A program made the position numbers and the translations under genes. Under the pieces are notes generated by a model that saw only the letters and a program-made list of their open reading frames with translations, did not search any database and was not told the origin of the DNA. From contig NZ_CANLGX010000003.1 of assembly GCF_947490415.1 (NCBI RefSeq), positions 579,821 through 643,820 of the forward strand: a DNA stretch of 64,000 nt, in the 5' to 3' direction. Of this stretch, positions 11,300 to 19,453 are shown in pieces (the stretch's first letter is position 1; the number at the start of each line of letters is the position of its first letter). This DNA is from an uncultured Eudoraea sp. (GTDB lineage Bacteria > Bacteroidota > Bacteroidia > Flavobacteriales > Flavobacteriaceae).

Positions 11300-11395
11300 A
11301 GGCAAGCTACCTACATCGCACCGCTACAACCTCGTACCCTTGCTGCGTTCCCACCCTGGGGGATTCAGAGGGAGCTGGTCGTGTAGGACTTGCCT
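11300..11395 (-). ncRNA. ffs: Small signal recognition particle RNA (4.5S type)
   Basis: Read on the minus strand, the about 96-base segment begins and ends with complementary AGGCAAG and CTTGCCT. Its apical part holds the SRP domain IV elements that bind Ffh: CAGGGTGGGAACGCAGCAAGG (in pieces: CAGG, the GGGAAC tetraloop region and AGCAAGGG). This is the short bacterial SRP RNA, which with Ffh and FtsY targets nascent membrane proteins. It fills most of the otherwise gene-free 11173-11541 gap; nothing else was recognised in the remainder of that gap. Confidence 0.93.
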
Positions 11396-11541
11396 CATGC
11401 AAATATACGACCAATTTAAATTTGGGACAATCGTTTTACATTCTTATTTTAGCCCCAAAGCATTTAATAAATAATACTTTTGCTAAGAGTAACTTCCAAT
11501 ATTAGGCTATCTAATCTTAAACTATAGAAGTAAAATCGTAT

Positions 11542-12588
11542 ATGAATTTCATTAAGTTTTTCGTCCCTGTAATAATAACCATGCTGTTCTTAGCCTGCGA
11601 AGGGGATCCAAAACCCAAACAGTTATTTGAAATTGAGTTAGCCGGCAATACCAATGAGCTTAGCAATCAGGAGTCCGTAGCTGTATCCATAAACAACAAA
11701 AAAGGAAAAACAATAGATAAAATAAGCTATTCCATCGACGGGAAAGTATTGGAGCTAAAAGGAGACAAACTAAGTCTGGATATAACACGTTTGGGGCAAA
11801 AAGAACTCAAAGCTGTTATTGAATATGAAGGGAATACAGCGGAAATAACTAAAAAAATAAAGGTTTTGTCGGGCACAGCGCCTGAAATTTACACTTATGA
11901 AATTGTCAATGAATACCCACACGATTTAAACGCATTCACTCAGGGATTAGAATTTTACAATGATACCTTATATGAGAGTACCGGTAGTGGAGGAAATGCT
12001 AAATCGTTCATCAGGAAAATAGATTATAAAACCGGTAAAGTATTGCAACAAAAGGACCTTGCCAAAAATTATTTTGGAGAAGGTATTACCATTTTAAATG
12101 ACAAACTTTATCAACTTACATGGCGAAGCAGCATCGGATTTGTTTACCAACTTTCTGATTTTAAAGAACTTAATAGTTTTCAATATGGGGAGAGCAAAGA
12201 AGGTTGGGGACTCTGTAATGACGGAAAAATGATTTACAAAAGCGACGGTACTGAAAAAATTTGGTTATTAGATCCGGAGACACTAACGGAAGTAAGTTAT
12301 ATTGAAACAGTAACCAATAAATCCATTTTCAACAAAGCCAATGAATTGGAATATGTGGATGGAAAAATATACGCCAATGTATGGCAAAAGGAAAGTATGA
12401 TGATTATTGATGCGGAAAGTGGAGCCATCGTTGGGGTGATTAATATGGCCGGATTGAAGAATAAAGTTAAAAAACATGAAAATCTTGATGTTTTAAACGG
12501 CGTGGCCTACAACCCAACAACTGACACATTCTTTGTCACAGGAAAAAACTGGGATAAACTCTTTGAAATTAGGATCAAGAAAAAATAA
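11542..12588 (+). CDS. Glutaminyl-peptide cyclotransferase-like lipoprotein
   Basis: A 348-residue protein with a lipobox (FLAC at about residues 16-19). Residues about 25-110 form a small beta domain. From about 115 the sequence has the plant/bacterial glutamine cyclotransferase propeller: YPHDLNAFTQGLEF, YESTGSGG, FGEGITILNDKLYQLTW, WGLCNDG and VLNGVAYNP. The family converts N-terminal glutamine to pyroglutamate; in Bacteroidota it is exported. The stop is followed after one base by the start of the thioesterase gene, so the two are translationally close and probably one operon. Confidence 0.9.
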   Translation: MNFIKFFVPVIITMLFLACEGDPKPKQLFEIELAGNTNELSNQESVAVSINNKKGKTIDKISYSIDGKVLELKGDKLSLDITRLGQKELKAVIEYEGNTAEITKKIKVLSGTAPEIYTYEIVNEYPHDLNAFTQGLEFYNDTLYESTGSGGNAKSFIRKIDYKTGKVLQQKDLAKNYFGEGITILNDKLYQLTWRSSIGFVYQLSDFKELNSFQYGESKEGWGLCNDGKMIYKSDGTEKIWLLDPETLTEVSYIETVTNKSIFNKANELEYVDGKIYANVWQKESMMIIDAESGAIVGVINMAGLKNKVKKHENLDVLNGVAYNPTTDTFFVTGKNWDKLFEIRIKKK

Positions 12589-12589
12589 G

Positions 12590-13000
12590 ATGGAGGCTTT
12601 TGAAAAAACGTTAGTTGTACAACCTGATGATCTTGATGACCTAAATCATGTAAACAATGTCCGCTATGTACAATGGATTCAGGACATTTCCAAAGAACAT
12701 TGGCAGCACCTGACTTCAAAAGAGCTTCAGGAGCGTTTTATTTGGGTAGTTCTTAATCATAACATAACCTATAAAAGCGCCGCCGGTTTGGGTGATGTTA
12801 TTCTATTGAAAACATATATTGAAAATTCCAAAGGAGCAATTTCTACAAGGGTTGTTGAGATGTATAACGCGGCAACGAATACTCTTTTGCTACATTCAAA
12901 AACAACATGGTGCCTTCTTAATCCCGAAACACTCAAACCAATACGAATTTCAGAAGAAATTCGTTCTATTTTTGCAGATGTGACAAAGAATCATAGCTGA
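12590..13000 (+). CDS. Acyl-CoA thioesterase, hotdog fold
   Basis: The ATG at 12590 (MEAFEKTLVVQPDDLDDLNHVNN) gives 136 residues and follows the cyclotransferase stop by one base; a longer frame from 12533 would overlap that gene and is rejected. The DLNHVNNVRYVQW segment is the active-site region of the 4-hydroxybenzoyl-CoA thioesterase-like family (Asp followed by HVNN). The family hydrolyses acyl-CoA or acyl-ACP thioesters. The substrate is not predictable. Seven bases separate it from the next lipoprotein gene, suggesting one operon of three. Confidence 0.88.
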   Translation: MEAFEKTLVVQPDDLDDLNHVNNVRYVQWIQDISKEHWQHLTSKELQERFIWVVLNHNITYKSAAGLGDVILLKTYIENSKGAISTRVVEMYNAATNTLLLHSKTTWCLLNPETLKPIRISEEIRSIFADVTKNHS

Positions 13001-13006
13001 TATGAT

Positions 13007-14554
13007 ATGCGCCAAAGTCTTTTTATTATACCAATTCTATTGATAACACTTCTCTGGTGTTCTTGCAGGAAGGATTTTCAGTACGATACGAGCAGTGGCA
13101 ATTTGGAGTTTTCAAAGGATACAGTCTATTTAGATACGGTCTTTACCAATATTGGCAGTAGTACTTATTCTCTAAAGGTCTATAACCGATCAAATAACGA
13201 TATACAAATCCCTAGTGTTCGTCTGGCACAAGGAAATAATAGCAGCTACAGATTAAATGTAGATGGTGTGGCCGGGAAAGAATTTGAAAATGTCCCATTA
13301 ATGGCCAAAGACAGCTTATTTATTTTTATCGAAACAACTTTTGATATTTCGACAATAAGCGGGAATGAATTTTTGTATACGGATGCCATCCTTTTTGATG
13401 CAGGCCCCAAACAGCGGGAAGTTCAATTAGTGACTTTAATAAAAGATGCTATATTCCTTTATCCTGCAGAAAATGCTGATGGAACTAAGGAAACTTTACT
13501 TTTGGGACTGGACAAAGATGGAAATGAAATTAGAATAGAAGGATTTCTTCTTACCGATGAGCAACTGAGCTTTAGCAATGAAAAACCTTATGTTATCTAT
13601 GGTTATGCCGGAGTAGCATCCGATAAAATCCTTAATATTGCTGCAGGCAGCAGAGTACACTTTCACAAAGATTCGGGAATATTGGTAGGAGAAGGGGCTT
13701 CCCTTAAGGTTAATGGGACTTTAAGCATGGATACGCTTCTTTTGGAAAATGAAGTAATTTTTGAGGGTGACCGCCTGGAAACTGAGTTCTCCGAGGTGCC
13801 CGGGCAGTGGGGAACCATTTGGCTGGCTCCCGGCAGTAGTAACAATATCATAAACCATCTTACCATCAGGAATGCTTCTGTGGGACTATTGGTTGAAGGT
13901 AATTCGGACTTAAATCCGCCAAAACTTTCGGTCAGTAATTCTCAGATTTATAACAGCCTGGCGATAAATATTTGGGCAAAATCTTCCTCAATTAATGGAG
14001 AAAATTTGGTGCTGGGTAATGCGGGAAATGGCTCATTAATCCTTTCCAATGGGGGTAGTTATTCTTTTGTGCACTGTTCAATAGCCAATTATTGGAGTAA
14101 TGGTTTCAGATCAGGTGCTGCATTGCAAATCAGTAATTATGATCTCGTGGAGGATACAAGTGCAAGCGGACAGGACCTTGCAGCTAGTTTTATAAACTGT
14201 ATTGCAGATGGCAATATGTCTCTTGAACTCTCCTTAAATTCTGATGAGACAAATGCATTTGACTTTTCTTTCAAGAATTGCCTGATTAAATTTAAGGATA
14301 CAAATAATCAGTTTGATTCAGATCCTTTGTATGATTTTGATAATGATACCTACTACAACAATGTTTTTCTGAATGAGAATGCTGATTTTTGGAATACTGC
14401 AAAAAACGATTTCAGGCTTGGCATTTCTTCTTCGGCAATTGGCAAAGCAGATCCTGACACAGCATTGCTGGTACCCTCAGATCTTCTGGGAACAGATCGC
14501 AGTTCTGAACCCGATATTGGGGCCTATGAATTTGTAGCTTTCGATCAGAATTAA
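13007..14554 (+). CDS. Beta-helix lipoprotein of unknown function
   Basis: A 515-residue lipoprotein (lipobox WCSC at about residues 17-20). Residues about 25-140 contain a beta-sandwich-like domain (DTVYLDTVFTNIGSSTYSLKVYN) as seen in proteins of the choice-of-anchor kind. The rest has short repeated strands with Asn-rich turns (ILNIAAGSRVHFHKDSGILV, NNIINHLTIRNASVGLLVEG), the pattern of a right-handed parallel beta helix. The C-terminal DIGAYEF is a common end of such helices. Probably surface or outer membrane located. Function unknown; third gene of the run starting at 11542. Confidence 0.82.
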   Translation: MRQSLFIIPILLITLLWCSCRKDFQYDTSSGNLEFSKDTVYLDTVFTNIGSSTYSLKVYNRSNNDIQIPSVRLAQGNNSSYRLNVDGVAGKEFENVPLMAKDSLFIFIETTFDISTISGNEFLYTDAILFDAGPKQREVQLVTLIKDAIFLYPAENADGTKETLLLGLDKDGNEIRIEGFLLTDEQLSFSNEKPYVIYGYAGVASDKILNIAAGSRVHFHKDSGILVGEGASLKVNGTLSMDTLLLENEVIFEGDRLETEFSEVPGQWGTIWLAPGSSNNIINHLTIRNASVGLLVEGNSDLNPPKLSVSNSQIYNSLAINIWAKSSSINGENLVLGNAGNGSLILSNGGSYSFVHCSIANYWSNGFRSGAALQISNYDLVEDTSASGQDLAASFINCIADGNMSLELSLNSDETNAFDFSFKNCLIKFKDTNNQFDSDPLYDFDNDTYYNNVFLNENADFWNTAKNDFRLGISSSAIGKADPDTALLVPSDLLGTDRSSEPDIGAYEFVAFDQN

Positions 14555-14620
14555 GCTTTAGCAATATTATTTGAAGGAATTTTCTTTCAATATTTTTGAT
14601 TTCCAACACTTTATGTAGAA

Positions 14621-14641
14621 AAACCTTAATTATTCTATGGT
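14621..14641 (+). promoter_or_regulatory. Copy A of a shared 21-base motif upstream of the LytTR gene
   Basis: Reads AAACCTTAATTATTCTATGG followed by T. It matches copy B (18689-18709) at 20 of 21 positions, the only change being A/T at position 9. It ends 35 bases before the TTTG (14676-14679) of a weak -7 element, and no TTTG is present at -33. That placement suits an activator site, possibly for the LytTR protein encoded next to it; the binder is an inference. Confidence 0.6.
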
Positions 14642-14696
14642 AAAAGTAGGGTGTCTTTTCGAATAGGTTTACTACTTTGTACCCAAATAGCTTGGC

Positions 14697-15428
14697 ATGG
14701 AGTATTCTTATACTATAATTGATTCCGACGCCACCTCAAATTTGCAGTTGCAGCACTATTTGGAGGACTATGGGGATTTTGTATGCACCAGTCAGGCCAG
14801 AAACTGTGAAGATGGCTTAAATGCTATTCTTAAATACACTCCGGATGTTGTTTTTATTAACCTAAACGACAAGGCTTTTGAATATTTTCACATGGTCACT
14901 GAATTGTATCAGTATGTTAAAAATATTCCCATTCTTATTGGAATCTCAAAAAGCAAGGAGTACGCCTATAATGCTATTAAAAATAATTTCTTTGACTACT
15001 GGCTGATGCCTTATAATGAATTTGATATTCGTAAGACGTTATTACGGCTTAAAAAACAATTGCCAAAAGAAGATGTTTCTCATACGCTTTGTCTTAAATC
15101 TTACAATGATTACCAATATCTGGATACCAATGAAATACTTTATTTAAGAGCAGACAATAATGCTACAGATTTTATCATGAAAGACGGCAGCAAAATAAGC
15201 GCTTATAAAACCCTTAAGACTTTTGAAAATCAGTTACCCTCCAATTTTATACGTGTTCACCAAAGTTATATCCTGAACACGCATTATGTCTCGGGAATTA
15301 ATTATGGAAAATCTACATGCTTCTTAAAGATTAGGAAAACACAACTGCCTTTCTCCAAATCTTATAAAGAAAATATAGATGGTTTAAAAAAGATTTTATC
15401 AAAAAACACCATATCACCCTCCAATTAA
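14697..15428 (+). CDS. LytTR transcription regulator with a degenerate receiver domain
   Basis: A 243-residue two-domain regulator. Residues 1-120 have a CheY-like receiver fold with acidic residues at Asp9 and Asp11, but the expected phosphoacceptor aspartate is Asn55 (VVFINLND) and the conserved lysine before proline is Met104 (YWLMPYN). Residues about 136-240 form a LytTR DNA-binding domain (EILYLRADNNATDF, LPSNFIRVHQSYILN). Loss of both key residues predicts activity that does not depend on phosphorylation. It starts the signalling island and is preceded by motif copy A, so self-regulation is possible. Confidence 0.92.
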   Translation: MEYSYTIIDSDATSNLQLQHYLEDYGDFVCTSQARNCEDGLNAILKYTPDVVFINLNDKAFEYFHMVTELYQYVKNIPILIGISKSKEYAYNAIKNNFFDYWLMPYNEFDIRKTLLRLKKQLPKEDVSHTLCLKSYNDYQYLDTNEILYLRADNNATDFIMKDGSKISAYKTLKTFENQLPSNFIRVHQSYILNTHYVSGINYGKSTCFLKIRKTQLPFSKSYKENIDGLKKILSKNTISPSN

Positions 15429-15442
15429 AGGAATACTCTCAA

Positions 15443-15470
15443 AAACCTTTCAAATACTCATAGAATAGGT
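15443..15470 (+). promoter_or_regulatory. Possible third, diverged copy of the shared motif upstream of the small lipopeptide gene
   Basis: AAACCTT at 15443-15449 equals the first seven bases of copies A and B. A few bases on, CATAGAAT (15459-15466) is the reverse complement of their ATTCTATG core, and GAATAGGT (15463-15470) also occurs downstream of copy A at 14661-14668. The pieces match but the whole alignment does not, so this is only a candidate site. Confidence 0.3.
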
Positions 15471-15575
15471 ACATCTGCTAATACTTTTATTTTAAAACAA
15501 TAAACTTTTGGTTATCCTTTTAGATTAGTCCCATGCTAGTCAATAATAAATAACCCCTTAAAAAAAACGATAAAG

Positions 15576-15722
15576 ATGAAAAAAGTTTTAAGCATTGTCG
15601 CAATAGTAGTATTTAGTATGGGATTATATTCCTGTGACGCAGATAACAGCGCCGAAGATCAAACCTTATATGAGCAGGGAACTGATGGAGATGATACACC
15701 GATTGGAGGAGGTAGAAGCTAA
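15576..15722 (+). CDS. 48-residue secreted lipopeptide, unknown function
   Basis: A short open frame with ATG at 15576 and TAA at 15720-15722. It encodes a signal peptide (MKKVLSIVAIVVFSMGLYSC) with a lipobox cysteine at residue 20. The mature part would be 29 residues, acidic (DADNSAEDQ) and ending in a glycine-rich tail (PIGGGRS). A strong hairpin terminator follows 48 bases later, so the gene forms a separate short transcript. It sits between a LytTR regulator and a TPR sensor kinase. I recognise no family. It could be a signal peptide for the kinase, a small envelope lipoprotein, or less probably an unused frame. Confidence 0.7.
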   Translation: MKKVLSIVAIVVFSMGLYSCDADNSAEDQTLYEQGTDGDDTPIGGGRS

Positions 15723-15770
15723 ATTAAATTTTAAGAATATATTCAACCCTCACAATTTTTATAAATAATT

Positions 15771-15803
15771 AAAAAGCCTTAAATAGTGTATTTAGGGCTT
15801 TTT
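15771..15803 (+). terminator. Intrinsic terminator after the small lipopeptide gene
   Basis: AAAAAGCC-TTAAATA pairs with TATTTAG-GGCTTTTT around a very short loop, ending in a T-run. It separates the lipopeptide transcript from the kinase gene at 15842. The AT tails make it potentially bidirectional. Confidence 0.8.
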
Positions 15804-15841
15804 AATTATCTTGTATTGGAAGCAATTAGTTTCTAAGTGTT

Positions 15842-17944
15842 ATGGTAACTAAAAAACATATAGTTCTAATATCGCTCTTACTTCTTTTTTTTTCCTGCAA
15901 AAAAGAAAATCAATCTACCCATTTAAATAGTGAACTTCTCAGTCTAGATAGCACCCAAGTGTGGATCAAAAATGGAACAGACGCAAATCTACCTTTAAAG
16001 GCCCAAAAGGATTTTTTACAAAAGGCCTATGAGAGTGCTACCAGTGAACCAAATGATTCCATAAGGCTGAAGTATTATTCCGAACTTTCGCTGGCGTATC
16101 TACTAACAGATTCTATTAATTTCAGGAAGATTAACAAAAGTGGGCAGCTTATCTCACAAGAAACTAAAGATTCTTTAATCTTAGCGGCCTTACATTGGGA
16201 TCTGGGCTATTTTTATCAGTATAATTTTATTAAAGACAGCGCCTATTACGAATACGCCCAGGCAGAAAAAATTTATACCGCCTTAAATGATAAGTCCAGA
16301 AGAGGCCGAGTACTTTATAGAATGTCTTTAATACAAAAAGATATAAAGGACTTTACCGGGGCAGAAATTAACCTCATAAAAGCCATTGAACTGCTTCAAA
16401 CTGTGGAAAATAATGAACAATTGTTCCTCTGTTATAATTTATGGGGAACTCTTGCCAAAAGCTTGAATGAATTTGAGCTATCACGAAACTATTTTTCTAA
16501 AGCAGCGGAATACCTCAACAAACTACCAAAAGAATCAATTAATGAAAAACAAAACATACTGAACAATAATATTGGGAATTCTTATAAGGAACAAGGAGAT
16601 TATTTAAAAGCTATTCCATATTTCGAAAAGGTAGTAAGCACAGATAGTTTGCTGATTAAGAATTCAAAAAGCTACGCTCTTGCCCTTGATAATTTGGCTT
16701 ATAGTCAGTTCAAAACGGGCCAAATGAAAATTTCCGAAGCCAATTTAAAAGAGGCTTTGCAAATTAATATCCAGGAGAACTACCTTGATCAAATTGCCAT
16801 GAGTCGCTACCATCTGGCGGAGTATTTTTTGGCTGAAAGAGATACTACAATGGCAATGGCCAATGCTCAGGTGGCTCTTGAAATTGCAAAAGAAGGTAGT
16901 GATAACCAGCTTGTTCTTGAAACATTAAAGCTATACCCTTTATTAGACCCAGAAAATGCACCGTCCTATCTGAAGGAATACCTGGTTTTAAATGACAGTC
17001 TCCAGGAAGAAGATCGCAAGATCAGAAACAAATTTGCCCGTATCCGTTTTGAAACCGATGAGTTTATAGCGGAAAACCAACTTTTGGCAAGACAAAGGCA
17101 GCTATGGATAGGTATTGCTATAGGCCTTTTTTTATTGGCTATTTCCGTTCTTATTATTATTACTCAGCGCGCTAAAAATCGAAATCTGCGGTTCCAACAA
17201 CAACAACAGCAGGCCAACCAGGAAATATTTGAACTGATGCTCGCCCAGAACCAAAAACTGGAGGAAGGAAAACAATCTGAACAGAAACGAATTTCAGAGG
17301 AACTTCACGATGGCATACTGGGTGAAATGAATGGTATTCGGATGATGTTGTTGGGATTGAACAAAAAAATAGATGATAATGCCATTAGCATGCGCGGTGC
17401 GGCTATTGAAAAGTTACAAGGTGTGCAGGAAGAGATACGAACAATTTCTCACCAATTAAACGATGCTTCTTATCAGAAATTCCATAACTTTATAATATCC
17501 ATTGAAGATTTATTAAGAAATATATGTAACGCAGCTAATCTGGAGTACCATTTTAAATATGATGAAGGTCTTGATTGGGATGCCTTAAGTGGCGATATTA
17601 AAATTAATCTTTACAGAGTTATCCAGGAAAGTCTTCAAAATAGCATTAAACACTCCGCTGCTACAAGGATTAATCTTGAAATGGACTCAACAGATAGTGA
17701 ATTAAAAGTAACACTAAAAGATAACGGCCGGGGCTTTGATACCAAAAAAGGTAAGAAAGGGATTGGTCATAAAAATATTACTTCCAGGGTAAATAAATTA
17801 AACGGGGACTGGAGTTTAGAGAGCAAACCAGGAAAAGGCACCCTGGTAACCGTACAAGTGCCATACCAATTAAAGGAATCTGAAAGTGTAAGTCAGATTA
17901 ATGGAAAAGAAAAATTTAAGACAGTAGAAAAAACTTCATCATGA
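15842..17944 (+). CDS. Lipidated TPR-containing sensor histidine kinase
   Basis: A 700-residue sensor kinase. The N-terminus is a lipoprotein-type signal (LFFSC at about residues 16-20). Residues about 45-400 are tetratricopeptide-like helical repeats (for example NNNIGNSYKEQGDYLKAIPYFEKV), expected outside the inner membrane. One transmembrane helix (about 421-442) is followed by a coiled coil rich in Gln. The NarL-class dimerisation domain has the phosphorylatable His489 in ISEELHDGILGE, and the ATPase domain has NSIKHS, DNGRGFD and GIGHKNI boxes. Its ATGA overlap with the next gene marks a coupled kinase-regulator pair. The ligand is unknown; a peptide is plausible. Confidence 0.93.
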   Translation: MVTKKHIVLISLLLLFFSCKKENQSTHLNSELLSLDSTQVWIKNGTDANLPLKAQKDFLQKAYESATSEPNDSIRLKYYSELSLAYLLTDSINFRKINKSGQLISQETKDSLILAALHWDLGYFYQYNFIKDSAYYEYAQAEKIYTALNDKSRRGRVLYRMSLIQKDIKDFTGAEINLIKAIELLQTVENNEQLFLCYNLWGTLAKSLNEFELSRNYFSKAAEYLNKLPKESINEKQNILNNNIGNSYKEQGDYLKAIPYFEKVVSTDSLLIKNSKSYALALDNLAYSQFKTGQMKISEANLKEALQINIQENYLDQIAMSRYHLAEYFLAERDTTMAMANAQVALEIAKEGSDNQLVLETLKLYPLLDPENAPSYLKEYLVLNDSLQEEDRKIRNKFARIRFETDEFIAENQLLARQRQLWIGIAIGLFLLAISVLIIITQRAKNRNLRFQQQQQQANQEIFELMLAQNQKLEEGKQSEQKRISEELHDGILGEMNGIRMMLLGLNKKIDDNAISMRGAAIEKLQGVQEEIRTISHQLNDASYQKFHNFIISIEDLLRNICNAANLEYHFKYDEGLDWDALSGDIKINLYRVIQESLQNSIKHSAATRINLEMDSTDSELKVTLKDNGRGFDTKKGKKGIGHKNITSRVNKLNGDWSLESKPGKGTLVTVQVPYQLKESESVSQINGKEKFKTVEKTSS

Positions 17945-18612
17945 AAACGATTCGGATTTTAGCGGTAGATGATCATGAAATGACCACAATGGGATATAAA
18001 TTTATCCTGGAGGACACAGAATTTAAAGAATTTAGAGTACATGTAGATACTGCCAAAACCTATGAAGGGGCGATACAAAAAATAGAAAATTCTGTCACTT
18101 CATTTAATTATGACATTCTTTTATTAGACATACAATTATCACAAGCTGTTGAAGGACCTGCGAAAACCGGCGAAGATATAGGGGTTTTTGCACGAAAGGT
18201 GATTCCCAGGACAAAAATTGTTTTTATGTCTTCATTTAGTGATAATTACAGAATAAACAGTATTCTTAAGACTGTTGATCCCGAAGGTTATATGGTAAAA
18301 ACAGAAATAGATCAAAAATCATTACAGGCTATGGTCCTAACTGTAATATCCAATCCCCCCTATTATACACAGAAGGCCCTTGCAGCTATTCGGAAAAAGA
18401 TGGCTAATGATGATATTGTCCTGGATGAGAAAGATAAAAAGATACTTCATTATCTCTCTATAGGTACTAAAACTAAAGATATGGTTAATTATGTATCCTT
18501 ATCACTTCCCAGTATTGAAAATAGAAAACGGAATCTGAAAGCAGTTTTTGGGGTTGAAAAACAGAATGATCAGGCCTTGATTACCGAATCCAGAAACAGA
18601 GGATTCATCTGA
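17941..18612 (+). CDS. Response regulator, receiver plus LuxR-type-like output domain
   Basis: A 223-residue response regulator with an intact receiver: acidic pair Asp10/Asp11, phosphoacceptor Asp63 (ILLLDIQL) and Lys120. The receiver has an insertion after Asp63 (QAVEGPAKTGEDIG). The C-terminal about 65 residues (DEKDKKILHYLSIGTKTKDMVNYVSLSLPSIENRKRNLKAVFG) resemble a LuxR/NarL helix-turn-helix. Start codon ATG overlaps the kinase stop (ATGA), so the two are translationally coupled and it is the probable partner of that kinase. Targets are unknown; the 18777 gene downstream is a candidate. Confidence 0.92.
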   Translation: MKTIRILAVDDHEMTTMGYKFILEDTEFKEFRVHVDTAKTYEGAIQKIENSVTSFNYDILLLDIQLSQAVEGPAKTGEDIGVFARKVIPRTKIVFMSSFSDNYRINSILKTVDPEGYMVKTEIDQKSLQAMVLTVISNPPYYTQKALAAIRKKMANDDIVLDEKDKKILHYLSIGTKTKDMVNYVSLSLPSIENRKRNLKAVFGVEKQNDQALITESRNRGFI

Positions 18613-18688
18613 ATATACTCCCTCCTTCTAAGCAAAACTAGTCCCGTTTCTTTCTTCAAACTTGTCAGTTAAATACAAAATGCATGTA

Positions 18689-18709
18689 AAACCTTATTTA
18701 TTCTATGGT
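18689..18709 (+). promoter_or_regulatory. Copy B of the shared 21-base motif upstream of the 18777 gene
   Basis: Reads AAACCTTATTTATTCTATGG followed by T, 20 of 21 identical to copy A. It ends 36 bases before the TTTG of the -7 element at 18741-18748, almost the same spacing as copy A (35). Two near-identical sites with equal promoter spacing, 4 kb apart, support one regulator controlling both genes. Confidence 0.62.
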
Positions 18710-18740
18710 TTTTATATAGCCTACTATTATTTTTTAAAAT

Positions 18741-18748
18741 TAATTTTG
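18741..18748 (+). promoter_or_regulatory. Candidate -7 element of the 18777 gene
   Basis: TAATTTTG matches TAnnTTTG, 29 bases before the ATG. No TTTG is found at the -33 position, which fits an activator-dependent promoter using copy B of the motif. Confidence 0.5.
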
Positions 18749-18776
18749 ATATATACCAATAAGTTTTTTTGTTATA

Positions 18777-19448
18777 ATGTCAAACAAACAGGATAATTTT
18801 AGAGATAATCTTAAGCTTAAGCTGGATGACAACCCTCAAATAAAGGGATTGACTGCTTTTAGAAAGAGTTTGGAAAAAGATTATTTTTCTAATGTAGCCA
18901 TACGAAACTGTTCCACGGATAATACCCGGGAAAATTTAGTAATTGAAATGGATTGCAATTTTAAACTGGTTGAAGTTCTGTCACATTTACAAAAAGGTAC
19001 CTGGGGCAGAATATACTCTACACAGAATAGCTGGTCTAAAAGTTCCCCATTTTCTAAGGCATTGAGAAGCTTAAATGAATTGAATCGCAGGAGAATAGAT
19101 ATTGAAGAACTTTCTATTTTTTTAAAAGATTCCTCTATTATCATTAAGAATATATTTGAAAATAGTATTGAAGAACAACTTCGGCAAATTCTTCAAACTA
19201 TTGCAGAACACTATGTGTATTTTACCAAAAAACTTACTGAAACTCCCTATGAAATATATATTCCAGTCTTTGAGGAAGACCTCTTTGAAAATGATACCAA
19301 ACTAAAGAATATTAGGGCTGGAAATAATGATAAGAAAGATTATTTTGAATATTGGGGTCTTTATTTCGATTCTGAAAAAGATGCCGTAATCTATGACTTG
19401 AAGAATAAATCAATCATTTTTGGCGACTTATTTATGTTAAATCATTGA
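18777..19448 (+). CDS. Uncharacterised cytosolic protein of the signalling island
   Basis: A 223-residue protein with no signal peptide or membrane segment and no family that I can recognise. It is charged, mixed alpha/beta, with a basic and helical middle (SKALRSLNELNRRRIDIEELSIFLKDSS) and an acidic C-terminal third. Its promoter shares the 21-base motif with the LytTR gene, and it lies 164 bases downstream of the response regulator. A strong terminator ends it. A role as an output of the island is inferred from position and motif only. Confidence 0.7.
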   Translation: MSNKQDNFRDNLKLKLDDNPQIKGLTAFRKSLEKDYFSNVAIRNCSTDNTRENLVIEMDCNFKLVEVLSHLQKGTWGRIYSTQNSWSKSSPFSKALRSLNELNRRRIDIEELSIFLKDSSIIIKNIFENSIEEQLRQILQTIAEHYVYFTKKLTETPYEIYIPVFEEDLFENDTKLKNIRAGNNDKKDYFEYWGLYFDSEKDAVIYDLKNKSIIFGDLFMLNH

Positions 19449-19453
19449 TTAAA

